Of a stretch of DNA of 64,000 bases, positions 44,103 to 54,498 are shown piece after piece. The notes beneath the pieces are model-generated. The model searched no databases and was not told where the DNA came from. It worked only from the letters and a program-made list of their open reading frames with translations. This DNA comes from Planktothrix sp. PCC 11201 (GTDB lineage Bacteria > Cyanobacteriota > Cyanobacteriia > Cyanobacteriales > Microcoleaceae): NCBI RefSeq assembly GCF_900009135.1, contig NZ_LT797688.1, forward strand, positions 569,169-633,168. Reading direction: 5' to 3'. Made by a program: the position numbers and the translations under genes. Within the stretch, counting starts at the first letter, position 1. Each line of letters opens with the position of its first letter.

Positions 44103-44705
44103 ATGGTAACTGTAAAGTCTGAATTAACAACAAAACCCCTAAACCTAGCTGAATATCTCAATTACAACGATGGTACAGATACCTGCTATGAACTGGTTAA
44201 CGGAGAACTAATTCCCATGAGTTTAGGAACAGGAAAACACGGTGCAATTATCAAATTTTTAGAGCGCACTTTTGATGCAGAAATCGAGCGTATGGGTTTA
44301 AATTGGACTGCTATTCAGAGTGTTTTGGGCATTCAATCTCCCCGTGGGGGAAGATGGGATACAGTTAGAATTCCTGATGTTGTGATTTTACCACTAGAAC
44401 AATGGCGAGAATTACAAAATAAAGAAGCGGTGATTACACTGAATCAACCCGTACCTTTATTAATTGTTGAAGTGGTGAGTGAGTCTACTAAACGAACGGA
44501 TTACCGCGCCAAAAAAGCAGAATATAGTGTTTTAGAAATTTCTGAATATTGGATAGTTGATCCTTTAGACAATAAAGTCACAATTCTGACATTAGTTGAT
44601 GAATGGTATGATGAATTGGAGTTTACTGGAGGGGTTCAAATTCAATCAAAAACTTTTCCTAATCTGGAACTAACAGCCGAACAAATATTAAAATATCAGA
44701 TATAA
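44103..44705 (+). CDS. Uma2-family (DUF820) PD-(D/E)XK protein
   Basis: 200 aa, the most canonical of the three copies in the window: LNLAEYLNYNDGTDTCYELVNGELIPM, then RIPDVVILPLEQW (Asp), PVPLLIVEVVSESTKRTDYRAKKAEY (Glu and Lys), EYWIVDPLDNKVTILTLVD. Divergent from the 1043-aa gene with only 44 bp between, so the two share a promoter region; a functional tie is possible but Uma2 genes are scattered widely. Confidence 0.92.
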   Translation: MVTVKSELTTKPLNLAEYLNYNDGTDTCYELVNGELIPMSLGTGKHGAIIKFLERTFDAEIERMGLNWTAIQSVLGIQSPRGGRWDTVRIPDVVILPLEQWRELQNKEAVITLNQPVPLLIVEVVSESTKRTDYRAKKAEYSVLEISEYWIVDPLDNKVTILTLVDEWYDELEFTGGVQIQSKTFPNLELTAEQILKYQI

Positions 44706-44757
44706 TATCTGATCTATTTCCGTCTAAATTTTCCTATACTGGTTATTATTAACTGCT

Positions 44758-45789
44758 ATGATTACTTTCAATTCCGCATCAACTCCCCTACTCGGGTTAT
44801 CTTTGGAACAACTCACCGACTGGGTACAACAGCAGGGACAACCCGCTTATCGAGGAAAACAATTATATGATTGGATTTATCACAAAGGTGCAAAATCTAT
44901 AGGGGAAATTACGGTATTTCCGAAACAATGGCGCGAGACTATGGGGGATGTGAATATGGGTCGCTCCACGATTCATTATAAGGCGATCGCTCCTGATCAA
45001 ACCATTAAATATTTATTAAAGTTAGCCGATGGTCAAATTATTGAAGCCGTGGGAATCCCTAGCGAAAAACGCTTAACGGTTTGTGTTTCTTCCCAGGTAG
45101 GTTGTCCGATGGGGTGTGATTTTTGTGCGACGGGAAAAGGCGGCTTTACTCGCAATTTAGAACCCCATGAAATTATAGACCAAGTGTTAACAGTTCAAGA
45201 GGATTTTCAACGACGAGTTAGTAATATAGTATTTATGGGAATGGGAGAACCTTTATTAAATACAGAAAACGTGATTGCTGCGATTAAATCCCTGAATCAA
45301 GATGTGGGAATCGGACAACGAATGATCACTGTTTCTACTGTTGGTTTACGGGGAAAAATTCGGGAATTTGCAGAATATGATTTACAAGTGACTTTAGCGG
45401 TAAGTTTACACGCTTCCTATCAAAATATTAGAGAAGAATTAATTCCCAGTGCCAAAGCTTATCCCCTATCCCAATTATTTGCAGAATGTCGAGAATATGT
45501 TAAATTAACCGGAAGAAGAATTAGTTTTGAATATATCCTTTTAGCGGGATTAAATGATTTACCCGAACACGCCATAGAATTAGCCAGTCAGTTAAGAGGA
45601 TTTCAAAGTCATGTTAATTTAATTCCCTATAATCCGATTCAAGAAGTTGATTATAAACGACCCAATACCCAAGGAATTAATGAATTTATGGATATCTTAA
45701 AAGATCGTAAAATTGCCGTGAGTGTGAGATATTCCCGGGGGTTAGAAGCGGATGCAGCCTGTGGACAATTACGAGCTTCTCAGGCTTAG
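44758..45789 (+). CDS. rlmN: 23S rRNA (adenine-2503-C2) methyltransferase RlmN
   Basis: 343-aa radical SAM enzyme methylating A2503 of 23S rRNA (and some tRNA A37). Cluster motif [14 protein letters not shown] (CxxxCxxC), [10 protein letters not shown], the RlmN-specific SVGL-like [28 protein letters not shown] and the C-terminal second cysteine in ADAACGQLR. Length typical. Housekeeping gene; hairpin 45801-45828 follows. Confidence 0.97.
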   Translation: MITFNSASTPLLGLSLEQLTDWVQQQGQPAYRGKQLYDWIYHKGAKSIGEITVFPKQWRETMGDVNMGRSTIHYKAIAPDQTIKYLLKLADGQIIEAVGIPSEKRLTVCVSSQVGCPMGCDFCATGKGGFTRNLEPHEIIDQVLTVQEDFQRRVSNIVFMGMGEPLLNTENVIAAIKSLNQDVGIGQRMITVSTVGLRGKIREFAEYDLQVTLAVSLHASYQNIREELIPSAKAYPLSQLFAECREYVKLTGRRISFEYILLAGLNDLPEHAIELASQLRGFQSHVNLIPYNPIQEVDYKRPNTQGINEFMDILKDRKIAVSVRYSRGLEADAACGQLRASQA

Positions 45790-45800
45790 ATTTTTCCATA

Positions 45801-45828
45801 AGCGGTATATTTGTATCTCTATACCGCT
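45801..45828. terminator. 28-bp hairpin after rlmN
   Basis: Perfect 9-bp arms AGCGGTATA / TATACCGCT with a 10-base loop, 11 bp after the rlmN stop and 36 bp before the permease ATG. No T-run, so it may be a transcript-stabilising or regulatory hairpin rather than a terminator. Confidence 0.5.
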
Positions 45829-45863
45829 ATAATAAAAATCCAAAATACAATATCTAATAGACA

Positions 45864-47081
45864 ATGAATTCCGTAGAATCTCCCCCAAGCCATCAACCTC
45901 CTGAAACCATAGCCTTAACTACAAAAGAATGGTTACAAACCAATCTATTTAATACTTGGTATAATACCCTAATTACAATTGGAATTAGTTCCCTGTTATT
46001 ATCAATGTTAACAGGGTTTATCTCTTGGGCTTTTACTACTGCTAAATGGAGTGTAATACCCGCTAACTTTCCCCTCTATTTTGTGGGACGTTTTCCCGTC
46101 GATCAATATTGGCGATTATGGATAATGTTAGGGATAATTGCTATTTTATCTGGTATAACCTGGGGATTTTTAGCTAGAAATAGCAGGATTTTATTTAGTA
46201 ATAATATCTTAATTGGGATTGGATTAACAGGAGTTTTGGCGGTTATTACTCCCACTCCGATAGTTTTTCGTCTGCTATTAATTGTGATGCTATTATTATT
46301 GGTGGCGTGGGCTTGGGGGGGTAAAACTATCGGAAATACTCAACCAAAACTGGGAAAGTGGTTGCCCTTTTCTTGGTTTTTATTACTCTTAATTTGTGTT
46401 TGGTTTATTGGCGGTGGACTGGGATTAAAAGTAGTCGAAACCAACCTATGGGGAGGACTGATGTTGACATTGTTGATGTCAATTATCAGTATTTTATTGT
46501 CTTTTCCCATCGGAATATTATTAGCATTAGGACGACAAAGTAGTTTACCCGTAATCAGAATTTTATCCACGGTTTATATTGAAATAATTCGAGGATTACC
46601 CTTAATTACAATTCTATTTATGGGGCAAATTTTACTGCCTTTATTCCTTCCTGAAGGAGCGCGACCCGATCGCATTTTACGCGCTATTATTGGATTAACT
46701 ATGTTTAGTTCCGCCTATTTAGCCGAAAACATCCGAGGGGGGTTACAGGGGATTCCCAGAGGTCAAACCGAAGCCGCCAAAGCCTTGGGATTAAATACCC
46801 CCTTAACGGTGAGTTTAATTATTTTACCCCAAGCCTTAAAAGTTGCAATTCCTTCGATTGTTGGTCAGTTTATTAGCCTATTCCAAGATACAACTTTACT
46901 CTCCATTGTGGGATTAATGGAATTATTAGGAATGAGTCGATCCATTTTAGCCAACCCTAAGTTTTTAGGACGACATTTAGAAGTTTATATTTTCGTTGGG
47001 ATTCTGTATTGGATATTTTGTTATGGAATGTCGATAGCCAGTCAAAAATTAGAACAACAATTGAATACGGAACATAAATAA
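45864..47081 (+). CDS. Polar amino acid ABC transporter permease (AapM/NatH type)
   Basis: 405 aa. N-terminal ~190 residues hold several membrane helices and a periplasmic part typical of the long AapM/NatH permeases; the C-terminal ~200 carry the HisM-type permease domain with the EAA loop (RGQTEAAKALGLNTPLTV). EIIRGLPLITILFMGQ is the conserved family segment. NatH/AapM proteins import polar and, via shared ATPases, basic amino acids. The ATPase gene lies 4.7 kb downstream with the NO synthase inserted in between; the binding-protein and second permease genes normally adjacent are not in this window. Confidence 0.88.
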   Translation: MNSVESPPSHQPPETIALTTKEWLQTNLFNTWYNTLITIGISSLLLSMLTGFISWAFTTAKWSVIPANFPLYFVGRFPVDQYWRLWIMLGIIAILSGITWGFLARNSRILFSNNILIGIGLTGVLAVITPTPIVFRLLLIVMLLLLVAWAWGGKTIGNTQPKLGKWLPFSWFLLLLICVWFIGGGLGLKVVETNLWGGLMLTLLMSIISILLSFPIGILLALGRQSSLPVIRILSTVYIEIIRGLPLITILFMGQILLPLFLPEGARPDRILRAIIGLTMFSSAYLAENIRGGLQGIPRGQTEAAKALGLNTPLTVSLIILPQALKVAIPSIVGQFISLFQDTTLLSIVGLMELLGMSRSILANPKFLGRHLEVYIFVGILYWIFCYGMSIASQKLEQQLNTEHK

Positions 47082-47123
47082 ATTCAAAACTGTGTAGGTC
47101 GGCGGTAAGAAGAAAGACGCAAC

Positions 47124-47148
47124 AAACCCCCCGAAATAAGGGAGGTTT
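47124..47148. terminator. Hairpin between permease and NOS genes
   Basis: 9-bp stem with one mismatch (AAACCCCCC / GGGAGGTTT), loop GAAATAA, in the 89-bp space between the convergent gene ends. Probably terminates from either side. Confidence 0.6.
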
Positions 47149-47170
47149 GAGGGCTATCTCCTTGATTTTA

Positions 47171-50100
47171 TCAACCTTTTAACGGGGTTGTCACCCCGTG
47201 AGGTGCTTCTGTGGGGTTCGACTCTGGATTGTCAGCATCCACAGAATCCTTAATCCGATTTAGCCAGCGTTCGGCTTTAGAATAATTGTCTTTTTGGACT
47301 TGACCAATGGTTTCCTTAAAGTTCAACTGCACCCCCCAAACATCGGTAAAGAAGCGTTTTTCTTGCTTCATCCGGTCAAAGAATAAAACACTTTCTGTAT
47401 GGGTGAGTTTTCCTTGCTGTTTCGCGATCGCCATCATCACCGCAAACACATCATCCGCCATCTTCGCATCGCCACAAACATAATAATGACACTGGGGATG
47501 GCTGAGAATTTGCCAGATTTTTTCGGGCTGCTGTTCCATCAGGTTCTGTACATATTGCTTTTGTTCTCCTAACCGCGAGAACGCCACCTCTAACCCCGTA
47601 AGAACGTTGCGATCGCGCCACACTTGCAACTGTTCCTGATAAATAAAATCACTAGGATTCCGACAGCCAAAATAAAGGTGTGCTTCACCCAAGCTGATTC
47701 CTTGGTTTTGCAACGCTTCCCGATGTTGCAGGAAAGCAATCAGAGGAGACACCCCCGTTCCTGGCCCCACCATTAAAATCGGAGCATGGGAGTCCGTCGG
47801 CGGGCGGAAAGTAGAGGTTAGAACTTCGATTCTCACCGAGGAACCCGGTTGCAGTCCGGCCAGATAATTAGAACACAGTCCTTGACGCACTTTCCCCGCA
47901 TCAGTTGTCACTTGTAGCACACCCACAGTAATTTGAATCCGTCGGGGATGGAGGAGGGGACAGGAGGAAATAGAATAAAGCCGGGGTTTTTGCTTGGGTA
48001 ACAGTTCCAGCAGGGGAGCTAGTTCAATCGCGGCCGAAGGAAATTCGTCCAGCAAATCCACCACGCTCATCAAATTATCCATAAGGTTTTTCTTGAGGGC
48101 GATGCTATCCGGGTTTTCATCCCCCTGGCGTAAAATTTCTAACCAGGTTTCCAGGCGATATTTTTCCTGGGGGTTCTGCACCACAGAATAGAGATAGGCC
48201 AGTAACTCGCTCAAGGGTTCCGGCAATGCCAGATCCAGATCTTCAGACAGGACTTGATTAACCGTATTAGGAACGGTAACGGGGGTTTGATCCTCTAACG
48301 CCTCCCCACTAGCCGTCCTATATTCAGCCGTAAAGTAACTGTCCGCATTGAGATTGAGGCGATCGCACAATCGCTGCACCAACTCCGGGGGATTAGCCGG
48401 ATACACCGCAACGTGATCCCCCGTTTCATATTGCAGATCCGTATCGGTCAAGTCAAAAACAATCAAGCGGGTGGAACGACTCCCAGGAACCACTTCTTGC
48501 AGAAGTTCTTGATTGGCAACCAGGGGAACCGCCATACCCCGTTCCCCGGTAGTGGGGGAGAGTAGGGCTTCAGCCAGAAACGTCACGGTGAGTTTAGGGG
48601 TATCGGTGGCGGTACTACCAGAAGTGGTATCCTCGCCCATGACCCGGGATACTAAACCTAACCACTGCTTAAAGGTATCAGCCTGTCCTTTAATTTCATC
48701 GGCTTTATGTATCGGTACAATACAGTTTGCCCCGGCTTTTGCCAAGGCTTTATCGACGGAAACCCCAGCGGCACAGAACTGTTCATACACCGTACTGCCA
48801 ATCCCCAAAACCGAATAACTCAGACCGTTGAGGGAAGTCCGGGGCTGTTGTTGTAACCATTGGAGAAATCGCTTCCCGTTGCTGGGCATTTCCCCATTGC
48901 CAAAGGTCGAAGTCACAACCAATAACAGCTTTTCCGATGCCAGAGTATCGGTGTTATATTCATTCAGTGCCATCACCTGCGGACGGTAACGACTGAGTTG
49001 ACGGGCGGCTTTGCGGGCAAAACCTTCCGCCGTTCCGGTTTCCGAGGCATATAGAATCAAAATTCGATCCTGTTTATCGCCCTGCTCATCGGCAACGACC
49101 GTGAGTTTTTCCAAATCCAATCCATCTTCGACTCCCCAACGGTCAGCTGCGTGATGATAGGCGGGCTCCAGGTAAAAATCTCGCATTTGGTGATGCCACA
49201 CCGGACAGGCACTCCCCCCCGCCGCTGGAACCACCCAACCCCAATCCCCAGGACATTCCCGTCCGGCTTTCTTTTCCCGGAGGTCATGGGTGAGGAATTG
49301 GCGGGAGGCAGTTTGGTGATCTACCATGGTTACCTTGGCTTTTTGGAAGGAATAGAGGATCGCCGTATTCAGTTCTAAAGCTGCCCGATCCCGCCACAAC
49401 GTTTGTTCCGAACTGGTATCGAGTTTCAGGACTTGGGCAATTTCCTCAATTTTGTTGTAGCGGTACTCATCGAGGAAATCCCGCATAATCTCAGTATCCA
49501 TATACCAGCCATTGAAGGGCATACAGCCATAATGAATTCCGCCGATGTGAACGGAGAAGTTACTAATGGCGGGAATCGCATACCAACGCATCCCAATGGC
49601 TTTGAACTCGGGGACGGTGGGATGTTCAATCTCCACTTCTAGCACTTCCTCCGGTTTCCAGTGATACATCTTGGGAGTTTGACCCGGAAGCTCAATCACC
49701 AAGGGCAGAATATCGTAAGCGCTGCGGGGTTGGGGAGGTTCCCAGCCAAAGTTAATAATGGCAGTGGTGAGATCCAGATTCGCCGGATCGCCTAAAATAC
49801 TGCCATCAGGCTGCCGATAGGCGGCATAACGGAACAGTTGAGAATTCCAGATCCTCGGCCCCCAGCGTTCCTTCGGCTGTCGGGGGCGAAATACCGTCAT
49901 GGTGATTTGTAGGTTGCCCCCATTGGCTGCAAATTGGGCGTGTTCCTGAAGTTCGCGGAACATTTCATCGGGGTCACTGATATGACGGCGATCGCGCACC
50001 ACCATATTATTCCAAGCAATTCGCCCCACACATTTAGAAGCATTACGCCAAGCCACCTGAGTCCCATAGGCGACTTCTTCATAGGTATGGGTATAGGTTC

Positions 50101-51613
50101 CCGTGGCTTTGACTTCCTCCTGAATTTCTTTCCAGCGACGTTCCTGATCCTCTGCTTCCCAAGCCTGTTCAGAGGAAATCAAATTGAGAAACTGTTTGGC
50201 TTTTTTCAGTACCCGTTCTTGATTGAGCATGGGCATCTTCACCACGTTGATGATCCGATCCAGCAAGATCTGCCACCCTTGACGCAATTCGGGGGTAAAG
50301 TTGGGCAAGTATCTTTCAAACAGAACAAATAGGGTTTCTGACATCGCCGGATAAGCACAGGTCGGTACGTCGGCAAAGCTGTGAACCTGTCCTAAAAACC
50401 GGAGTTCTTGCAACATCTCATCACTGCTACCCGTTCTCAGACAACGTACCAAAAATTCTAGGGCTTGGAATAAATGTAAGGATAAATAATCCATATCTGC
50501 CCGTCCAAAAATAGGCAAGACAAAGGGATATTTCTCAAACAGAATTTGATAAAATTCCATCCCCATTTGTTGTTTGTTCTGGCTAAAGATCTCCCAGCAG
50601 GCTGCCATTTCCTGTAACAATTCCGGGGGTAATGCGGCTTCATACTGATGGAGGGTTTCCACCATAGGCAGAATAATATAAGTATTAAAAAATTTGTAGA
50701 GAGCAGAATTCTCTCCTTGTATTAAATCTTCCCGATCATATTCTTCTAAATAGGGAATGGACGGCAACATCCACATCCACACCTGACGGGCTTTGATCCA
50801 ATGTTCCGGGCGCAGTCCCGCATCGGCAAACAAATTCCCATATTCGGCAACGGTTTTAAACCCATGTTCGCCTTCTGGGGGAACACCCATCAGGGGTTCA
50901 CCGACAATCACTTGGGTTTCGGGTTGAAGTTGATGAATGGCACAATCAAACAACTCATAGAAAAAGTCGCTAATACTATCGATCGCTTCCCCAAACAAAT
51001 ACTCAAGTTCTGGTTCTTCTAACAACAGGCGCTTGAGGAATTTTTCCATTTGTAACTCTTTCCAGGCCCGCAACTTATTCCAGACATCTTTAATAATGAC
51101 TTCATCCTGTGGCGTTAGGGATGTGGCTTGAGGAAGCTCAACTTCAACTTTTTCCACCTTCCCACGCCGACCCAAACTACTCTGTTTACTAATTAATGTC
51201 ACCGTGTTGCTACTACCCTCACTGCTGCTTTGGGTTAAGCGGAGTTTCAGCTTGAGTTGGGGAGCTTGTTCCCAGGTGGTGATGGGAAATTCCAGTTCCG
51301 CATTGCGATCGCCATTGAAACAATTTTCCGTCCCAAATGTCACGGTTCCCGCATCTTGCCAGGGATGGGTCATGTCTCCTTCCCGATAACATAGGGTAAT
51401 GGCAATGGTGCAGTCTCCCTGATTCTTCAAATCCACTAACCAGTTGGGCTGCATTCGAGCCAATAGATCTTTTTGCAGTCCAGTCTCCCCCTCATTAGAA
51501 ATGACCTGCACTCGGCACTTATACTTGTAGCGGTTGCCAATGGGCAAGTCCGTTGCAGAAACTTCAGTGAGATGGATAATTTTCTGGTTGTGGAGGGTTT
51601 GAGGATCTTGCAT
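47171..51613 (-). CDS. Nitric oxide synthase with globin and flavoreductase domains
   Basis: 1480 aa. Domains: ~1-160 beta-rich unknown; ~163-320 globin-like ([16 protein letters not shown]) whose proximal His is replaced by Phe ([16 protein letters not shown]262); ~328-465 second globin with intact proximal His411 ([10 protein letters not shown]); ~485-820 NOS oxygenase with heme ligand Cys528 ([13 protein letters not shown]), substrate Glu708 ([12 protein letters not shown]) and the pterin/dimer region DHQTASRQF; ~848-990 flavodoxin ([25 protein letters not shown]); ~1005-1430 FAD/NADPH module ([31 protein letters not shown]). It should make NO, or nitrate through the globin, from L-arginine. 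The oxygenase-flavodoxin linker is short with no calmodulin helix, and no autoinhibitory insert is seen. A known but rare cyanobacterial type (Synechococcus PCC 7335). Confidence 0.95.
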   Translation of the reverse strand: MQDPQTLHNQKIIHLTEVSATDLPIGNRYKYKCRVQVISNEGETGLQKDLLARMQPNWLVDLKNQGDCTIAITLCYREGDMTHPWQDAGTVTFGTENCFNGDRNAELEFPITTWEQAPQLKLKLRLTQSSSEGSSNTVTLISKQSSLGRRGKVEKVEVELPQATSLTPQDEVIIKDVWNKLRAWKELQMEKFLKRLLLEEPELEYLFGEAIDSISDFFYELFDCAIHQLQPETQVIVGEPLMGVPPEGEHGFKTVAEYGNLFADAGLRPEHWIKARQVWMWMLPSIPYLEEYDREDLIQGENSALYKFFNTYIILPMVETLHQYEAALPPELLQEMAACWEIFSQNKQQMGMEFYQILFEKYPFVLPIFGRADMDYLSLHLFQALEFLVRCLRTGSSDEMLQELRFLGQVHSFADVPTCAYPAMSETLFVLFERYLPNFTPELRQGWQILLDRIINVVKMPMLNQERVLKKAKQFLNLISSEQAWEAEDQERRWKEIQEEVKATGTYTHTYEEVAYGTQVAWRNASKCVGRIAWNNMVVRDRRHISDPDEMFRELQEHAQFAANGGNLQITMTVFRPRQPKERWGPRIWNSQLFRYAAYRQPDGSILGDPANLDLTTAIINFGWEPPQPRSAYDILPLVIELPGQTPKMYHWKPEEVLEVEIEHPTVPEFKAIGMRWYAIPAISNFSVHIGGIHYGCMPFNGWYMDTEIMRDFLDEYRYNKIEEIAQVLKLDTSSEQTLWRDRAALELNTAILYSFQKAKVTMVDHQTASRQFLTHDLREKKAGRECPGDWGWVVPAAGGSACPVWHHQMRDFYLEPAYHHAADRWGVEDGLDLEKLTVVADEQGDKQDRILILYASETGTAEGFARKAARQLSRYRPQVMALNEYNTDTLASEKLLLVVTSTFGNGEMPSNGKRFLQWLQQQPRTSLNGLSYSVLGIGSTVYEQFCAAGVSVDKALAKAGANCIVPIHKADEIKGQADTFKQWLGLVSRVMGEDTTSGSTATDTPKLTVTFLAEALLSPTTGERGMAVPLVANQELLQEVVPGSRSTRLIVFDLTDTDLQYETGDHVAVYPANPPELVQRLCDRLNLNADSYFTAEYRTASGEALEDQTPVTVPNTVNQVLSEDLDLALPEPLSELLAYLYSVVQNPQEKYRLETWLEILRQGDENPDSIALKKNLMDNLMSVVDLLDEFPSAAIELAPLLELLPKQKPRLYSISSCPLLHPRRIQITVGVLQVTTDAGKVRQGLCSNYLAGLQPGSSVRIEVLTSTFRPPTDSHAPILMVGPGTGVSPLIAFLQHREALQNQGISLGEAHLYFGCRNPSDFIYQEQLQVWRDRNVLTGLEVAFSRLGEQKQYVQNLMEQQPEKIWQILSHPQCHYYVCGDAKMADDVFAVMMAIAKQQGKLTHTESVLFFDRMKQEKRFFTDVWGVQLNFKETIGQVQKDNYSKAERWLNRIKDSVDADNPESNPTEAPHGVTTPLKG

Positions 51614-51836
51614 CTTAGACAGAGTTGATAAAAGGGTGATGGAAGTGGGTCAGTTGTGAAACACAGCTTTAATTTTACTGATTTTGGGGACTTTTGGGGA
51701 ATTCTCTCTAACCCTAATATTTTCAGGAGGGTAAGGTTAAGCAAAAAACTATCCGAATTGTGCCTAGGGATAAACACCATACAATAGTATATAGAGCAAG
51801 GAATCCACTGTTGAATATTAACCCCAATTTTAAGCC

Positions 51837-52616
51837 ATGACACAAATACAACCTAATCCCTACCCAATTGAATCACCAACTGAAGATATTGCAATTATTG
51901 CCACCGATGTGCATAAATGGTATGGCAATAATTTCCACGTTCTCAGAGGGGTTAGCCTTTCAGTAAAACGCGGGGAAGTTGTGGTGATTATGGGGCCTTC
52001 GGGTTCAGGAAAATCGACATTTATTCGGACATTTAATGCCTTAGAAGAATTTCAACAGGGCAGTATTGTCATCGATGGAATTAATTTATCCCATGATTTA
52101 AAAAATATTGAAGAAATTCGCAAAGAAGTGGGAATGGTGTTTCAACAGTTTAATTTATTCCCCCATTTAAGTATTTTACAAAATATCACTTTAGCTCCAA
52201 TTTGGGTACGACGTTGGCCGAAGGCGAAAGCCGAAGAAGTGGCCTTACAATTATTAGAAAGAGTCGGGATTTTAGAACAGGCAAAAAAATATCCGGGTCA
52301 ATTATCCGGGGGTCAACAACAACGGGTAGCGATCGCTAGAGCTTTAGCCATGCAGCCTAAAATTATGTTATTTGATGAACCCACTTCTGCCCTAGACCCG
52401 GAAATGGTACGCGAAGTTTTAGACGTGATGCGAACTTTAGCCGAGTCGGGAATGACAATGGTTTGTGTTACCCATGAAGTCGGATTTGCGCGGGAAGTTG
52501 CCGATAGAATTGTGTTAATGGCCGATGGAATATTAGTCGAAGAAGCCACCCCGGAAGAATTTTTTACCAATCCTCAAGAAGAAAGAACTCAAAAGTTTCT
52601 GTCTCAAATTCTTTAA
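51837..52616 (+). CDS. Polar/basic amino acid ABC transporter ATP-binding protein
   Basis: 259 aa GlnQ/HisP-class ATPase: Walker [11 protein letters not shown]-loop [13 protein letters not shown], signature LSGGQQQR, Walker [15 protein letters not shown]-loop VTHEVG. N-terminal 18-residue extension is short. Closest by context to BgtA/AapP, the ATPase that in Anabaena serves both the N-II polar transporter and the basic (arginine) transporter; the permease gene lies at 45864. The gene is divergent from NOS with a 223-bp shared upstream region, so co-regulation is possible. Confidence 0.92.
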   Translation: MTQIQPNPYPIESPTEDIAIIATDVHKWYGNNFHVLRGVSLSVKRGEVVVIMGPSGSGKSTFIRTFNALEEFQQGSIVIDGINLSHDLKNIEEIRKEVGMVFQQFNLFPHLSILQNITLAPIWVRRWPKAKAEEVALQLLERVGILEQAKKYPGQLSGGQQQRVAIARALAMQPKIMLFDEPTSALDPEMVREVLDVMRTLAESGMTMVCVTHEVGFAREVADRIVLMADGILVEEATPEEFFTNPQEERTQKFLSQIL

Positions 52617-52624
52617 CTGCTGCT

Positions 52625-52652
52625 GTGGAGACAGGAAATTTTGTGTCTCCAC
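52625..52652 (+). terminator. Hairpin after the ABC ATPase gene
   Basis: Perfect 9-bp arms GTGGAGACA / TGTCTCCAC with a 10-base loop, 9 bp after the stop. It is again 28 bp in total and may belong to the same palindrome class as the GTAG/CTAC repeats. Confidence 0.65.
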
Positions 52653-52753
52653 AATCATAATATTCTAATTGACATCCTCAAAGTTATAAAACCTTAATCG
52701 CCATCAGATATTTTAAGATATTAAAATATCTTAAGTAACTAGGATCAGCCAAG

Positions 52754-54274
52754 GTGAACACAGAACGAGTGGTTGTGATTGGGGCTGGAATTGGGGGATT
52801 AACGGCCGGGGCGTTATTAGCCCATCGGGGATATTCGGTTTTAATCCTAGACCAAGGAATTGTCCCGGGGGGATGTGCTTCTACCTTTCAACGTCGGGGG
52901 TTTACCTTTGATGTCGGGGCGACTCAGGTAGCGGGACTCGAACCGGGTGGGATTCATCACCGTATTTTCACGGAATTGGGGATTGAATTACCACCCGCGA
53001 CTCCCTGTGATCCCGCTTGTGCCGTTTTTTTACCTGGTGAAACTGAACCGATTCAGGTGTGGCGAGATCTCGCCAAATGGCAACAGGAAAGACAGCGACA
53101 ATTTCCCGGGAGTGAACCCTTTTGGCAATTAATGACTACCCTATTTCAAGCCAGTTGGCGGTTTCAATCCCGTGATCCGGTGCTCCCTCCTGGGAATTTA
53201 TGGGATTTGTGGCAATTGATCCAAGCGGTTCGCCCCGATACCTTGATCACCCTGCCTTTTACCCTGATGACGGTGGCTGATGCCCTACGGTTGTATAATT
53301 TAGACGGCGATCGGCGTCTGAAAACCTTTTTAGATCTGCAACTAAAGTTATATTCCCAGGTAGACACTGAAGAAACGGCTTTGTTGTACGCGGCAACGGC
53401 TTTGGGGGTCTCTCAGGAGCCGCAAGGATTATCTCATCTGCAAGGAAGTATGCAGGTATTGAGCGATCGCTTAGTCCAAGCCCTAGAACAAGATGGGGGT
53501 AAACTGTTAATGCGGCATACCGTTGAAGCCATTGAAACAGAACCGGAGCAAGCGATCGCCGTGAAAATTAGGAATCAAAAAACTGGGGAAATTGTTCATG
53601 AAACCGCCGATCATATTGTTGCTAATATTACCCCACAAAACCTAATTAAATTGTTAGATAAAAACAGCAAAAATCATCGGCGATTTTCCATTTCATTACC
53701 TCTTTATCAACGACGAATTGAGCAACTTCCCCCGGCATCAGGAGCATTTGTGATCTATTTAGGAGTGCAAGCGGTCGCCCTACCGCCCGAATGTCCACCC
53801 CATCTACAGTTCCTCTATGATCAAGGGCCGATTGGTGAAAATAATTCTCTCTTTGTCTCCGTCAGTCACCCCGGAGATGGACGAGCCCCCGCCGGACAAG
53901 CCACGATCATTGCTTCGAGTTTCACTGAAACCCAACAATGGTGGGATTCTCAGGACTATCAGGGTTTAAAACAACACTATATGAACACGGCGATCGCCCG
54001 TTTAGGGTCTTACTTTCACCTAACCCCAGAAACCATTCTGCATCAGGAAGCCGCCACACCTTGCACCTTTGAACGCTATACCGCCCGGGATCAAGGAGTT
54101 GTTGGCGGAGTCGGTCAACGGGTTTCCACCTTTGGGCCCTTTGGCTTAGGGAATCGTACCCCGATCAAAAATCTTTGGTTAGTAGGAGATTCCACCCATC
54201 CCGGAGAAGGAACAGCCGGAGTTTCCTATTCGGCTTTAACCGTTGTTCGTCAAATTGATGCGATTAATTATTAG
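52754..54274 (+). CDS. crtD: Carotenoid desaturase, CrtD type
   Basis: 506-aa FAD-dependent phytoene-desaturase-family enzyme. Dinucleotide-binding VVVIGAGIGGLTAGALLAHRGY at the start; GGCASTFQRRGFTFDVGATQVAG and WLVGDSTHPGEGTAGVSYSALTV at the C-terminus. The pattern fits the cyanobacterial C-3',4' desaturase used for myxol glycosides rather than CrtO or CrtH, though the exact reaction is an inference. Starts at GTG 52754, preceded by AAGG. Single gene. Confidence 0.7.
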   Translation: MNTERVVVIGAGIGGLTAGALLAHRGYSVLILDQGIVPGGCASTFQRRGFTFDVGATQVAGLEPGGIHHRIFTELGIELPPATPCDPACAVFLPGETEPIQVWRDLAKWQQERQRQFPGSEPFWQLMTTLFQASWRFQSRDPVLPPGNLWDLWQLIQAVRPDTLITLPFTLMTVADALRLYNLDGDRRLKTFLDLQLKLYSQVDTEETALLYAATALGVSQEPQGLSHLQGSMQVLSDRLVQALEQDGGKLLMRHTVEAIETEPEQAIAVKIRNQKTGEIVHETADHIVANITPQNLIKLLDKNSKNHRRFSISLPLYQRRIEQLPPASGAFVIYLGVQAVALPPECPPHLQFLYDQGPIGENNSLFVSVSHPGDGRAPAGQATIIASSFTETQQWWDSQDYQGLKQHYMNTAIARLGSYFHLTPETILHQEAATPCTFERYTARDQGVVGGVGQRVSTFGPFGLGNRTPIKNLWLVGDSTHPGEGTAGVSYSALTVVRQIDAINY

Positions 54275-54498
54275 TAATAAGTTTCCGATTTTTAGGAACT
54301 TGAACCGATCTCTAATCTCTTTAAATCTCGGTCTAGCCAAAACTGTCTAAAGCGGTTACAATTAAAATTAGTCAGGCTAGTATCTATCAACCAATAGATT
54401 TGAAAACGATACGCATAGATAACTGCACCGATGATCGCCGGTAGCACTGCCATTTAGGGATAATTAAAAAGACAACCCATCAAAAGATTGAGTCAATA
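54275..54498. other. Spacer before the polysaccharide locus
   Basis: 224 bp without a gene. It contains imperfect repeats of CGATCTC/CTCGGTC-type but no structure I would name; likely holds the locus promoter. Confidence 0.4.

Noticed and set aside
48513-51389. Many frames of 60-130 codons on the plus strand opposite NOS
   Set aside because: Shadows of a long, domain-complete coding sequence; no ribosome-binding sites or families.
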